From: Erythrobacter sp.
GTDB lineage: Bacteria > Pseudomonadota > Alphaproteobacteria > Sphingomonadales > Sphingomonadaceae
Assembly (NCBI GenBank): GCA_013822695.1
Contig: PNKW01000020.1
Span: 1 to 44,190, forward strand
DNA length: 44,190 nucleotides
Direction of reading: 5' to 3'
Within the stretch, counting starts at the first letter, position 1. Each line of letters begins with the position of its first letter. The notes below the pieces were generated by a model. The model did no database searches, was not told the DNA's origin, and saw nothing but the letters and a program-made list of their open reading frames with translations. Shown one piece after another: positions 1-7,932 of this stretch. Both the position numbers and the translations under genes were made by a program.

Positions 1-655
1 TGACGCCCGCCAGCAGCACCCTGATCGCCTGCATCGCGGCAAAGCAGCCCGCCCACCCGGCCATCGCGCCGAGCATGCCGTCATCGGCGCAGGTGTCGCA
101 GTCCTCGGCATCGAAGGCATCGCCCACGAAGCAGCGATAGCAGGCCTGATCGGCGAGGTGCCCGGCGAAGGCCCCGACCTGCCCCTGAAAGCGGCCCACG
201 GCGGCCGAGAGCAGCGGGATACCTGCCGCGACGCAGGCGTCCGAGACGGCGAGGCGGGTGGCGAAGTTGTCGGTGCCGTCGAGCACGAGATCGCAAGCAG
301 CGATCAGGCTCGCGGCGTTCTCGGGCGTGATCCGCGCGTCCGACACGTCGACATGGAGCGAATCGTCGAAATTCGCCAGCCAGCGCCGCGCCGAGACCGC
401 CTTGCCGTAGCCCACGTCGCGGGTGGTGAAGATGGTCTGGCGCTGGAGATTGGAGACGTCGACCACATCGTCATCGACCAGCGCCAGCCGCCCGATCCCG
501 CTTGCTGCGAGATATTGGAGGGCGGGCGAGCCGATCCCGCCGAGGCCGATCACCGCAACCTTGCACGTCGCCAGTCGCACCTGCCCCGCGCCGCCGACTT
601 CGGGCAGGACGATATGGCGGGCAAAGCGTTCGAGCCGTGCGGGCGTGAGACTCAT
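1..655 (-). CDS. ThiF/MoeB/HesA-family adenylyltransferase (3' end cut by window edge)
   Basis: This E1-like enzyme would adenylate the C-terminal glycine of a ubiquitin-like sulfur carrier (MoaD or ThiS type) in molybdopterin or thiamine synthesis. The first 218 residues are visible. A Rossmann nucleotide-binding stretch (GLGGIGSP, near residue 37) is followed by VDDDVVDVSNLQRQ, then DGTDNF near residue 126. Near residues 172-190 two CxxC pairs (CYRC and CDTC) would bind the structural zinc. The start is the ATG at 655, whose ATGA overlaps the stop of the upstream DUF983 gene, so the two are probably translationally coupled. The frame is open to the left edge, so the C-terminus is missing. 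Whether it is MoeB, ThiF or a fused rhodanese form cannot be decided here. The family call is firm and the pathway is open. Confidence 0.88.
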   Translation of the reverse strand, partial: MSLTPARLERFARHIVLPEVGGAGQVRLATCKVAVIGLGGIGSPALQYLAASGIGRLALVDDDVVDVSNLQRQTIFTTRDVGYGKAVSARRWLANFDDSLHVDVSDARITPENAASLIAACDLVLDGTDNFATRLAVSDACVAAGIPLLSAAVGRFQGQVGAFAGHLADQACYRCFVGDAFDAEDCDTCADDGMLGAMAGWAGCFAAMQAIRVLLAGV

Positions 656-1071
656 GGCTCGGGCTGGCCCTCGCGCCGCTCCTGCTTGAAGGCGCCGATA
701 CCCTGCCACCACAGGAAAGCGATCACCGCGCCCTTGGTCGGCTGGAGCGTGACGAGCAGCATCACCACCGCCAACGGCAGGAGGATAGCGAGGGTCAGCC
801 ACGCAGATATCCCGCCCGATATCATCGCGATCACCACCGGCGCGAGCAGGTGGCCGACCACGAAGATGCCGATATAGGCCGGAAAATCATCGGCTTGCTG
901 TACCGACCAGTCCTGCCTGCAATGGCCGCACCGGTCCACCGGCTTGAGCCACTTGCGGAACAGCGCCGCCTCGCCGCAGCGCGGGCATTTGCCCTTGGCA
1001 CCGCGCAACAGCGCGGGGATCCAGCCCCGGGGGAGGGTGATAAGCTCGGGGGAAAGGCGCTCAGAAGGCAT
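652..1071 (-). CDS. DUF983 family zinc-ribbon membrane protein
   Basis: A 139-residue protein of the DUF983 family, whose function is unknown. Near the N-terminus two CxxC pairs (CPRC, then CGHC about 18 residues later) form a probable zinc ribbon. The family-typical DDFPAY segment follows, and then two hydrophobic helices (IGIFVVGHLLAPVVIAMISG and the LAILLPLAVVMLLVTL stretch), so it should sit in the inner membrane with the ribbon in the cytoplasm. It is the first gene of a two-gene unit with the ThiF-like enzyme, overlapping it by 4 bp. Its start lies 110 bp below the dnaA stop. Family assignment is confident; role is not known. Confidence 0.85.
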   Translation of the reverse strand: MPSERLSPELITLPRGWIPALLRGAKGKCPRCGEAALFRKWLKPVDRCGHCRQDWSVQQADDFPAYIGIFVVGHLLAPVVIAMISGGISAWLTLAILLPLAVVMLLVTLQPTKGAVIAFLWWQGIGAFKQERREGQPEP

Positions 1072-1148
1072 GGAAAGGCTGTTTACAGCCTGTGGACGCG
1101 CTGTCGACAGGCCTGTGGAGGGGCCTGTCGATAGTGCGGTGCACAGAT

Positions 1149-1170
1149 TGTGCGGATTATGTGCGAATTA
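1149..1170. repeat. Tandem 11-bp direct repeat downstream of dnaA
   Basis: TGTGCGGATTA is followed immediately by TGTGCGAATTA, with one mismatch. It lies in the 110-bp gap between dnaA and the DUF983 gene. The same gap also carries TGTGGAC, TGTGGAG and a GTGCACAG. These resemble half of a DnaA box (TGTGNATAA) but none is a consensus site. Binding of DnaA is only a possibility. Confidence 0.45.
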
Positions 1171-1181
1171 ACCTTTGCCGG

Positions 1182-2639
1182 TCAGCTTTCGAGCTGCCGG
1201 AGCAGGCTGCGCACATCGCCGTCCATGTCGGCATCGCGCTGGCGCAGGTCCTCGATCAGGCGCACTGCGTGGATCACGGTCGAGTGATCGCGCCCGCCGA
1301 ACTTGCGCCCGATTTCGGGGTAAGAGCGCGGGGTCAGGACCTTGGAGAGATACATCGCCACCTGCCGCGGTCGCACGACGGCGCGGGCGCGGCGCTTGCT
1401 GCTCATTTCCGCGCGGTCGATGCGGTAGAACTGGCACACGGTGCGCTGGATCTCGTCGATGGTGATCCGGCGGCGGTTGGCGCTGAGGATGTCGGTCAGC
1501 TGTTCCTCTGCCAGCTGCAGCGAAACCTCCTGCCCGGTCAGCTGGGCATAGGCGATCAGCTTGTTGAGGCCGCCGACCAGCTCGCGCACGTTGCGGGTGA
1601 TGGTGCGGGCGAGGAAATCGACCACGTCCTCGGGCACGCTGAGCGGGGCGAAGCGCACCAGCTTGCTGACGAGGATCTTCTTGCGCAGCTCGATATCGGC
1701 GGGCTGGATGTCGGCGACGAGGCCCATCGACAGGCGGCTGAGCAGGCGCGGCTCGACCCCGTCGAGCGCCTGCGGCGCGCGGTCGGCGGCGAAGACCAGC
1801 CGCTTGCCCTCGGCCAGCAGCGCGTCGATCGTGTAGAGCAGCTCTTCTTGCGCGCTCGCCTTGCCGATGATGAACTGGATGTCGTCCACCAAGAGCAGGT
1901 CGAAGCTGCGCAGCCGCGCCTTGAATTCGATCGTCTGGCTCGACTTCAGCGCCTGGACGAATTCGACCATGAAGCGCTCGGCCGAGCAGTAGAAGATCCG
2001 CGCGCGCGGGTGGGCCTGGAGATAGCCATGGCCGATCGCGTGCAGGAGGTGGGTCTTGCCCTGACCGGTCGCCGCCTTGAGGTAGAGCGGCGAGAACTGC
2101 GGCTGTTCCAATGCCGCCATGCGCTGCGCGGCGTTGCAGGCGAGGATGTTCGCCTCGCCCGTCACGAAGGCGGCGAAGGTCAGCGAGGCATCGAGCCCGA
2201 CCGAGGAGGTGAAGGTCGCATCGCCCAGCGCGCCGGCCGCCATCGCGATCGCGCTCGCGCCGTCATTGGCGGGGCGGCGGCCATCGTCGAGGCGCAGGTC
2301 GGGCAGCTGGCGGCGGCCCGGATGGACCATGATGTTGACCTTGCGCACTTCGCTGCGCGCAATGCTCCACGCCAGCTGCAGACGGTCGTGGAAGCGGTCA
2401 CGCACCCAGTTGGCGGAGAATTCGGTCGGCAAGTAGAGATCGAGCGTCCCGCAATCGCGGTTCAGCGCGCCCAACTGGATCGGCTTGATCCACTGGCTGT
2501 GGAGCTGATGCCCCAGATCCTTGCGCAGGCCCTGACTGATATCGGCCCAGTCGGCAGCGAGATTTACGGCTTCGGCATCTTCCATCAAATGTTCATCGGC
2601 CTGGCGGCCATTGGTCCGCGCCTTGTCAGTCCTGTGCAC
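1182..2639 (-). CDS. dnaA: Chromosomal replication initiator protein DnaA
   Basis: DnaA is the AAA+ ATPase that binds DnaA boxes and melts the chromosomal origin. In order, the protein shows an N-terminal domain I (WADISQGLRKDLG... around residue 30), a linker, a Walker A in the form ATGQGKTH, a Walker B in LLLVDDIQFI, a sensor region, and a C-terminal helix-turn-helix ending in the DnaA signature GGRDHSTV. At 485 residues it is of normal length. The chosen start is a GTG at 2639 with a GGGG-containing purine stretch about 10 bp upstream. An ATG at 2585, 18 codons inside, is an alternative that fits domain I better but lacks a clear ribosome-binding site. It follows rpsT in the same direction, an arrangement found in other alphaproteobacteria. 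Identification is certain; the start is not. Confidence 0.96.
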   Translation of the reverse strand: MHRTDKARTNGRQADEHLMEDAEAVNLAADWADISQGLRKDLGHQLHSQWIKPIQLGALNRDCGTLDLYLPTEFSANWVRDRFHDRLQLAWSIARSEVRKVNIMVHPGRRQLPDLRLDDGRRPANDGASAIAMAAGALGDATFTSSVGLDASLTFAAFVTGEANILACNAAQRMAALEQPQFSPLYLKAATGQGKTHLLHAIGHGYLQAHPRARIFYCSAERFMVEFVQALKSSQTIEFKARLRSFDLLLVDDIQFIIGKASAQEELLYTIDALLAEGKRLVFAADRAPQALDGVEPRLLSRLSMGLVADIQPADIELRKKILVSKLVRFAPLSVPEDVVDFLARTITRNVRELVGGLNKLIAYAQLTGQEVSLQLAEEQLTDILSANRRRITIDEIQRTVCQFYRIDRAEMSSKRRARAVVRPRQVAMYLSKVLTPRSYPEIGRKFGGRDHSTVIHAVRLIEDLRQRDADMDGDVRSLLRQLES

Positions 2640-2731
2640 AAGCTAATCCCCAATTCACACACCGCCCGCGAAACCCTCCCAGGTTCGCCGACTCAATTTA
2701 ATCCCAACGCGACAGGCACTGCCTTTCCAAT

Positions 2732-2863
2732 CCCCGGAATCGCAATTCCGGGGAACCCCCCTGTCAGCCAGTTTGTAAAAGCACCCGGACTGTCCCGCGC
2801 CGGGTGGAGTTCATGTAAAGAACGCATCGGCCCGATGCGCAAGCGCGACTTTTTAAAAAAAGT
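2732..2863. promoter_or_regulatory. dnaA upstream region with four inverted repeats
   Basis: The 469-bp gap between rpsT and dnaA holds no gene. Within 132 bp it has four hairpin-forming repeats. CCCCGGAAT/ATTCCGGGG lies at 2732-2753 with a 4-nt loop. CACCCGG/CCGGGTG lies at 2782-2806. GCATCGG/CCGATGC lies at 2824-2838 with a 1-nt centre. ACTTTTT/AAAAAGT lies at 2848-2863 inside an AT-rich patch. They sit where the dnaA promoter and leader must be, so they could act in transcription, in leader RNA folding, or as an origin-like site. No consensus DnaA box was found, only TGTGCACAA at the start codon. Function is inferred. Confidence 0.5.
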
Positions 2864-2998
2864 GAAATAATCCTGTTGACTCGCCTCTACCCCGCAGGCT
2901 TGCGTTGAAGTGGCTGAATTCTCAGTAAAACACCCTTGGCAAACGTGCGAATCGCGGTGAATCCTGACGTTTAGGGGGGATGCGCTTGTCGCAATTGT

Positions 2999-3034
2999 CG
3001 CAAAACAAACAGGCCGCGCTCATCGAGCGCGGCC
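2999..3034 (-). terminator. Rho-independent terminator of rpsT
   Basis: The perfect 10-bp stem GGCCGCGCTC/GAGCGCGGCC (3012-3034) has a 3-nt loop. On the minus strand it is followed by TGTTTGTTTTG, a T-rich run. It lies about 75 bp past the rpsT stop codon. Confidence 0.82.
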
Positions 3035-3108
3035 CGTGGGTTCGCTGAGGCCGACCATTCCCGTATTCGCGCGTAGAATGCGCTAGACGGGATCGCAGGC
3101 GATTCGGA

Positions 3109-3369
3109 TCAGAGCGTGGCGACTCGCTTGGTCAGGCGCGACATCTTGCGCGCCACGGTGTTCTTGTGCAGCACGCCGCGCGCCACGCCGCGGGCCATTT
3201 CCGGCTGGGCCGCCTTGAGCGCGGCAGCCGCGGCTTCCTTGTCGCCCGCTTCGCAGGCTGCTTCGACCTTCTTGATGAAGCTGCGGATGCGGCTCACGCG
3301 CGCGCCGTTGATGGCGGCGCGGTTCGCGTTGCGGATGATGCGCTTCTTGGCTTGCGGCGTATTGGCCAT
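3109..3369 (-). CDS. rpsT: 30S ribosomal protein S20
   Basis: S20 binds 16S rRNA in the body of the small subunit. The 86-residue protein begins [20 protein letters not shown] and continues in the typical lysine/arginine- and alanine-rich helical manner to LTKRVATL. Length and start match the family. It is transcribed towards dnaA and ends in a strong terminator, so dnaA probably relies mainly on its own promoter. Confidence 0.96.
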   Translation of the reverse strand: MANTPQAKKRIIRNANRAAINGARVSRIRSFIKKVEAACEAGDKEAAAAALKAAQPEMARGVARGVLHKNTVARKMSRLTKRVATL

Positions 3370-3519
3370 ATTCGTGTCTGTCTCGCGTTTGCTTCAGGCC
3401 GCTTGGGGCGACCGGGAAATTGGTGGCGGTTGCTCGAAAAGGGGCGAGCGGACGCATGGCCCAACCGCCGGAAAGCAGCGCGCATAGTCAGAACTGCCCC
3501 GAAGGTCAACGATTCTCGC

Positions 3520-4335
3520 CTACCCCTGGCAGACCGGGCAGAACCATGTGCTGCGCCCGCCCTGTGCGATGCGCTCTATCACCCCGCCATCCTCCCGCCG
3601 GCAGGCCTGCCCCTCGCGTCCGTAGACATCGAAGCTGCTGGCGAAATAGCCCAGTTCGCCGTCGGGCCGCGCATAGTCGCGCAAGGTCGAGCCGCCGTCA
3701 CGGATCGCGGCTTCGAGCACCTCGATGATCGCGGGGACAAGCCGCGAAAGCTGCAGGCCCGTCACCTTGCCCGCGGGCTTGGTCGGCCGGATCCCCGCGC
3801 GCCACAGTGCCTCGCAGACATAGATATTGCCGAGCCCCGCCACGATCCGTTGGTCAAGCAGGCAAAGCTTGATCGATTGCGTCTTGCCCTTGAGCGCCGC
3901 CTTGAGATGCGCAGCCGACAGTCCCGGCCCCAGCGGCTCCGGCCCGAGCGCGGCGAATTGCGGCCATGCCTCGAGCGCGTCGGTCCCCACCAGATCGACC
4001 GAGCCGAACCGGCGCGGATCGCACAGGGCGAAGCGGTGGTGCGCGGTCTCCAGCAGCAGGTGATCGTGGGTGTCGGGGCTCTCCGGATCGATCCGCCAGC
4101 GCCCGCTCATGCCGAGATGGAAGATCATCGTCGCCCCGCGGTCGAGATGCATGAGGCCATATTTCGCACGGCGGCCGAGCGCGCTGACGGTCGCACCCGT
4201 CATCACCTGCACCAGATCGGCGGGGAAGGGACGCCGCAGGTCCGCGCGGTTCAGCTGGACGCGGGTAATCCGCTCGCCTTCGAGGAAAGCGGCGAGGCCC
4301 CGGACGGTGGTTTCGACTTCCGGCAGCTCAGGCAT
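3520..4335 (-). CDS. mutM: Formamidopyrimidine-DNA glycosylase (Fpg/MutM)
   Basis: This bifunctional base-excision enzyme removes 8-oxoguanine and formamidopyrimidines and cuts the abasic site. The start at 4335 is fixed by the N-terminal MPELPEVET, because Pro2 is the catalytic nucleophile and Glu3 is essential; a longer in-frame reading from 4386 is therefore wrong. The H2TH segment (RIVAGLGNIYVCEALWRAGI) and the C-terminal QGGRSTWFCPVCQG are present. The zinc finger is odd: only three of the four usual cysteines are there, with CRRED where a CxxC pair is expected. The length of 271 residues is normal. It is divergent from ubiE across 71 bp. Confidence 0.94.
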   Translation of the reverse strand: MPELPEVETTVRGLAAFLEGERITRVQLNRADLRRPFPADLVQVMTGATVSALGRRAKYGLMHLDRGATMIFHLGMSGRWRIDPESPDTHDHLLLETAHHRFALCDPRRFGSVDLVGTDALEAWPQFAALGPEPLGPGLSAAHLKAALKGKTQSIKLCLLDQRIVAGLGNIYVCEALWRAGIRPTKPAGKVTGLQLSRLVPAIIEVLEAAIRDGGSTLRDYARPDGELGYFASSFDVYGREGQACRREDGGVIERIAQGGRSTWFCPVCQG

Positions 4336-4406
4336 TGCAAACTTCGCACATGGGATGCCCTGTAACACCCTTTGCGCTGTGCTCAATTCCCTCTAGGGAA
4401 CGCCCC

Positions 4407-5162
4407 ATGACACAAAGCACTGACGACACCGTCTCCTTCGGCTTCGAAAATGTCACGCCCGAGGAAAAAACCCGCCGTGTGGGTGAGGTCTTCTCCAGCG
4501 TCGCGAAGAAATACGACATCATGAACGACGCGATGAGCTTTGGCATGCATCGCGGGTGGAAGGATCGCTTCGTCAGGCGCGTGAAGCCGAGGGCGGGCGA
4601 GAACATTCTCGACATGGCGGGCGGCACCGGCGACATCGCTTTCCGGATGGCGGATCGCGGTGCAAACGTCACCGTGGCCGACATCAATCAGGACATGCTC
4701 GATGTCGGCGCCGAGCGGGCGATAGAGCGTGACGAGGCCGAAGGGGCGGGCAGCCTCGTCTTCTCGCACCAGAACGCAGAAAGCGTGACCTTCGCCGCCA
4801 ACACCTTTGATGCCTACACCATCGTTTTCGGCATCCGGAACGTCACCTTCAAGGACAAGGCGCTGGCCGAGGCCTACCGCGTGCTGCGGCCCGGCGGGCG
4901 GTTCTTCTGCATGGAATTCTCGGTCACCGACTGGTCGGGCTTCCGCGAGATCTACGACCTCTATTCGATGCACATCATGCCGCGCATGGGGCAGGTTATT
5001 GCGGGTGATGCGGACAGCTATCGCTATCTGGCGGAATCGATCCGCAAGTTCCCGCGCGCTGGCGAGTTCGAGAACATGATCCGCGCCGCCGGGTTCGCGA
5101 ATACCAAGGCCGAGATCATCCTCGGCGGCGCGGTGGCGATCCACTCGGGGTGGAAGATCTAG
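4407..5162 (+). CDS. ubiE: Demethylmenaquinone/ubiquinone C-methyltransferase UbiE
   Basis: UbiE is a SAM-dependent methyltransferase that adds the C-methyl group in ubiquinone synthesis. Early residues VFSSVAKKYDIMNDAMSFGMHRGWK are the family signature. The SAM-binding motif is DMAGGTGDIA, followed by RVLRPGGRFFCMEFS and a C-terminal GGAVAIHSGWK. The start at 4407 (MTQSTDD) has AGGGA about 8 bp upstream and gives 251 residues, a normal length; the reading from 4335 only adds non-homologous residues. It is followed 4 bp later by ubiB, so both ubiquinone genes form one operon. Confidence 0.96.
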   Translation: MTQSTDDTVSFGFENVTPEEKTRRVGEVFSSVAKKYDIMNDAMSFGMHRGWKDRFVRRVKPRAGENILDMAGGTGDIAFRMADRGANVTVADINQDMLDVGAERAIERDEAEGAGSLVFSHQNAESVTFAANTFDAYTIVFGIRNVTFKDKALAEAYRVLRPGGRFFCMEFSVTDWSGFREIYDLYSMHIMPRMGQVIAGDADSYRYLAESIRKFPRAGEFENMIRAAGFANTKAEIILGGAVAIHSGWKI

Positions 5163-5166
5163 GCAG

Positions 5167-6723
5167 GTGACCGCGTCCGTCGTCCACCTTTCCCGCCTCG
5201 CGCGCTGGGGCGTGACGCTCGCCCGAAGGCGCGCGCTGGTGGGGATCGAGAATGATCCCAACGCGCCGATGCCGGTGCGCCAGTTCGTGCGCCTCGCGCG
5301 GCTGGCGACGCTGACCGGCAAGGCCGGCAAGCCCGATTACGCGGGTGCCTTCCGCGCGATCGGCCCGGCGGCGATCAAGCTTGGGCAATCGCTGGCAACC
5401 CGGCCCGATCTGGTCGGCGAGGAAGCCGCGAACAATCTGCTGAGCCTGCAGGACTCGCTCCCGCCGGTGCCGTTCTCCCAGATCAGGGCGGCGATCGAGA
5501 GCAGCTTCGGCCAGCCGCTCGAAAACCTCTTCAGCGAAATCGACCCCGAGCCGGTCGGCGCGGCGAGCATCGCGCAGGTGCACAAGGGTGTCACCACCGA
5601 TGGCCGCAAGGTCGCGATCAAGGTGCTGCGGCCCGGCATCCGCGAGAAATTTGCGCGTGACATCCAGACCTATGAATGGGCCGCCGCGCATGTCGAGGCG
5701 ATGGGCGGGGAGGCGAGCCGCCTGCGCCCGCGGCTCACCATTGCCAACTTCAAGCGCTGGACCAATTCCGAGCTCGACCTCAGGCGCGAGGCGGCCTCGG
5801 CTTCCGAACTTGCCGAGCAAATGGCGGGCGTCCCGGGCTACCGTATCCCGACCATCGACTGGGACCGCACCAATGGCCGGGTGCTGACCATCGAGTGGAT
5901 CGACGGGGTCAAGATCAGCCGCATCGAGGAACTGCGCGCGCGCGGGCACGACCTTGCCGAGATTTCCGAGCGCCTCGTCATCAGCTTCCTGACCCAGGCG
6001 ATCAGCGCGGGCTTCTTCCATGCCGACATGCACCAGGGCAACCTGTTCGTGGAGGATGATGGCACCATCGTCGCGATCGATTTCGGGATCATGGGCCGGA
6101 TCGACCGCCGCGCGCGGCAATGGCTGGCGGAAATCCTCTACGGGCTGACCACCGGCAATTACCAGCGCGTCGCCGAAATCCATTTCGAGGCGCAATATGT
6201 GCCCAGCTACCATTCGGTCGGCGAATTCGCGACCGCGCTGCGTGCGGTGGGTGAGCCGATGCGGGGCAAGCCGGTGAAGGAGCTGAGCGTCGGCCAGATG
6301 CTCGACGGGCTGTTCGCGATCACCCGCGATTTCGACATGCAGACCCAGCCGCACCTGCTGCTGCTGCAGAAGACGATGGTGATGGTCGAAGGCATTGCCA
6401 CCCAGCTCAATCCCGACATCAACATGTGGGACACCGCCGCGCCCTATGTGCGCGAATGGATCCGCGATGAGCTGGGCCCTGAAGCGGCGCTGGCAGACCG
6501 CCTCAAGACCGATGCCGAAACGCTGCTGCGCCTGCCCGGCCTGATCCGCCGGGTGGAGGAAATGTTCCCGGCCAAGGGCGGCGCGCCCGAGCCGCCGCCG
6601 CTGCCGCCCATCCCGCTGATGACCGACAAGCGCGAGGGGCGCGGGCTGCTGGGCTACTTCGTCGCAGGGCTCGCGGGCGCGGGCGCGCTGTTGGGGGCGC
6701 AGGCGCTCGGCTGGATCGGATGA
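5167..6723 (+). CDS. ubiB: Ubiquinone biosynthesis accessory kinase-like protein UbiB
   Basis: UbiB is an atypical kinase/ATPase of the ABC1/ADCK family needed for ubiquinone synthesis at the inner membrane. The 518-residue protein has the KxGQ motif (AIKLGQSLATRPDLV), the alanine-rich nucleotide loop seen as VGAASIAQVHKG, the lysine in VAIKVLRPG, the HADMHQGNLFV catalytic loop and the IDFGIMGR metal-binding motif. A C-terminal hydrophobic helix (from about residue 495) anchors it. The start is a GTG at 5167, 4 bp after the ubiE stop, with AGGCAG just upstream. It overlaps the next gene by 4 bp. Confidence 0.95.
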   Translation: MTASVVHLSRLARWGVTLARRRALVGIENDPNAPMPVRQFVRLARLATLTGKAGKPDYAGAFRAIGPAAIKLGQSLATRPDLVGEEAANNLLSLQDSLPPVPFSQIRAAIESSFGQPLENLFSEIDPEPVGAASIAQVHKGVTTDGRKVAIKVLRPGIREKFARDIQTYEWAAAHVEAMGGEASRLRPRLTIANFKRWTNSELDLRREAASASELAEQMAGVPGYRIPTIDWDRTNGRVLTIEWIDGVKISRIEELRARGHDLAEISERLVISFLTQAISAGFFHADMHQGNLFVEDDGTIVAIDFGIMGRIDRRARQWLAEILYGLTTGNYQRVAEIHFEAQYVPSYHSVGEFATALRAVGEPMRGKPVKELSVGQMLDGLFAITRDFDMQTQPHLLLLQKTMVMVEGIATQLNPDINMWDTAAPYVREWIRDELGPEAALADRLKTDAETLLRLPGLIRRVEEMFPAKGGAPEPPPLPPIPLMTDKREGRGLLGYFVAGLAGAGALLGAQALGWIG

Positions 6724-7856
6724 GGGGCCCCGCGCGGCCATCGCTCTTCGAGTGGTGGGAGGCGCTGGGCCGACCCTTCCCGCATCTGCCCCGCTGGGCG
6801 GCGGCGCTGGTGCTGGCAGTGGCGCTGGCCATGGGTCTGGGAGCCGCTGCCGTCGTCGCCCCGAGCGCGGCGGGCGGGCCGGAACGCGGCGCCGAAGCTG
6901 TTCGACCCGCCACCTCTCCCGCATCCGCGCGCGCCAAGGGTGACATGGCGCTCTATTCACGCGTCGCCGCACGCGTGGTCGCTGGCGAGGGCTACTACGC
7001 CGCCGCACTTGCCGAGCACCGGGCGAGCGGCTACCCGACCCGCCCCTTCGTCACCATCCGCCTGCCGACGCTGGCCTGGGCGCAGGCGGCCATCGGCGCG
7101 GACGGCGTGCGCTGGCTGGCGCTGGCGCTGGCGGGGGGCGCCATCGCTGCCCTGTTCCGGCGCTCGCCCCTGCCGGTCAGCATCGAGGAGCGGATCATCG
7201 CCGCCGCGCTGCTTGCGGCGGGGGGCGGCGCGGCGCTTTCGCCGCTGGCGGGCTATGACCACGACTTCATCGCCGGGGTGCTGCTGAGCCTCGCCCTGCT
7301 CGCCTGGCGCCCGGATCGCTGGTGGCCTGCCTTGCTCGCCGCCGCCGCCGCGCTGGCGGTGCGCGAGCTTGCCGTGCCCTTCGTGGTGCTGTGGCTGGCG
7401 GTCGCCCTTGCCGCGCGCCGCAGGGCAGAAGCGCTCGCGCTCGCCGCCGTGCTGGCACTGTTCTTGGTTGGCCTTGCCGCGCACGCCTTCGCGGTCGATG
7501 CCCTGCGGCTGCCGGGCGACCTTGCCTCGCAGGGGTGGGGCGCGCTGGCGGGGTACGGTGTGCCGCTTGCGGGGCTCTGCGAGCTGACCGGCCTGCGCCA
7601 CCTCCCACCGCTGATCGCCGCGCCGCTGGCCGTGCTGCCGCTGATCGGCTGGGCGGGGCTGGGCGGGCGCACGGGGCTGTTCGCGCTCCTCTGGTTCACC
7701 GGCCTTGCCACAGGGATGGCGCTCTTCGCGCGGCCTGCCAATTACTACTGGGCCGAACTCGCCCTGCCAGCCTACGCGATCGGCCTCGCCTTCGCCCCGC
7801 GCGCGATCACGGAACTGGCCCGGCAGCTGGCCGTTCGCGCTTCAAAGCAAATTTAA
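6720..7856 (+). CDS. Polytopic membrane protein of unknown function
   Basis: A 378-residue alanine- and leucine-rich protein with roughly eight to ten predicted transmembrane helices. After the first helix there is a hydrophilic loop (about residues 45-115) with GDMALYSRVAARVVAGEGYY. This loop shape, a periplasmic segment between helix 1 and the rest, resembles GT-C type glycosyltransferases such as the DUF2029 group, but I see no decisive catalytic motif. It overlaps the ubiB stop by ATGA and lies 76 bp before coaBC, so it is co-transcribed with both. No family call is made. Confidence 0.7.
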   Translation: MRGPARPSLFEWWEALGRPFPHLPRWAAALVLAVALAMGLGAAAVVAPSAAGGPERGAEAVRPATSPASARAKGDMALYSRVAARVVAGEGYYAAALAEHRASGYPTRPFVTIRLPTLAWAQAAIGADGVRWLALALAGGAIAALFRRSPLPVSIEERIIAAALLAAGGGAALSPLAGYDHDFIAGVLLSLALLAWRPDRWWPALLAAAAALAVRELAVPFVVLWLAVALAARRRAEALALAAVLALFLVGLAAHAFAVDALRLPGDLASQGWGALAGYGVPLAGLCELTGLRHLPPLIAAPLAVLPLIGWAGLGGRTGLFALLWFTGLATGMALFARPANYYWAELALPAYAIGLAFAPRAITELARQLAVRASKQI

Positions 7857-7932
7857 CCAAACTTTGCGATTGCTGGCTGGTGCACTATGTGCGCAAGACC
7901 CCGGACAGAGGTGCGAGAGGCAACAAGGCGAG

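Noticed and set aside
1092..2870. 592-codon plus-strand frame opposite dnaA
   Set aside because: Antisense shadow of dnaA; runs through its promoter region and has no recognisable domain.
2640..3108. Chromosomal origin at dnaA
   Set aside because: AT-rich patch and hairpins exist, but no consensus DnaA boxes were found, and in several alphaproteobacteria the origin is elsewhere; not called.
5116..7008. 630-codon minus-strand frame opposite ubiB
   Set aside because: Arginine- and histidine-rich shadow typical of high-GC antisense frames; ubiB is clear on the other strand.
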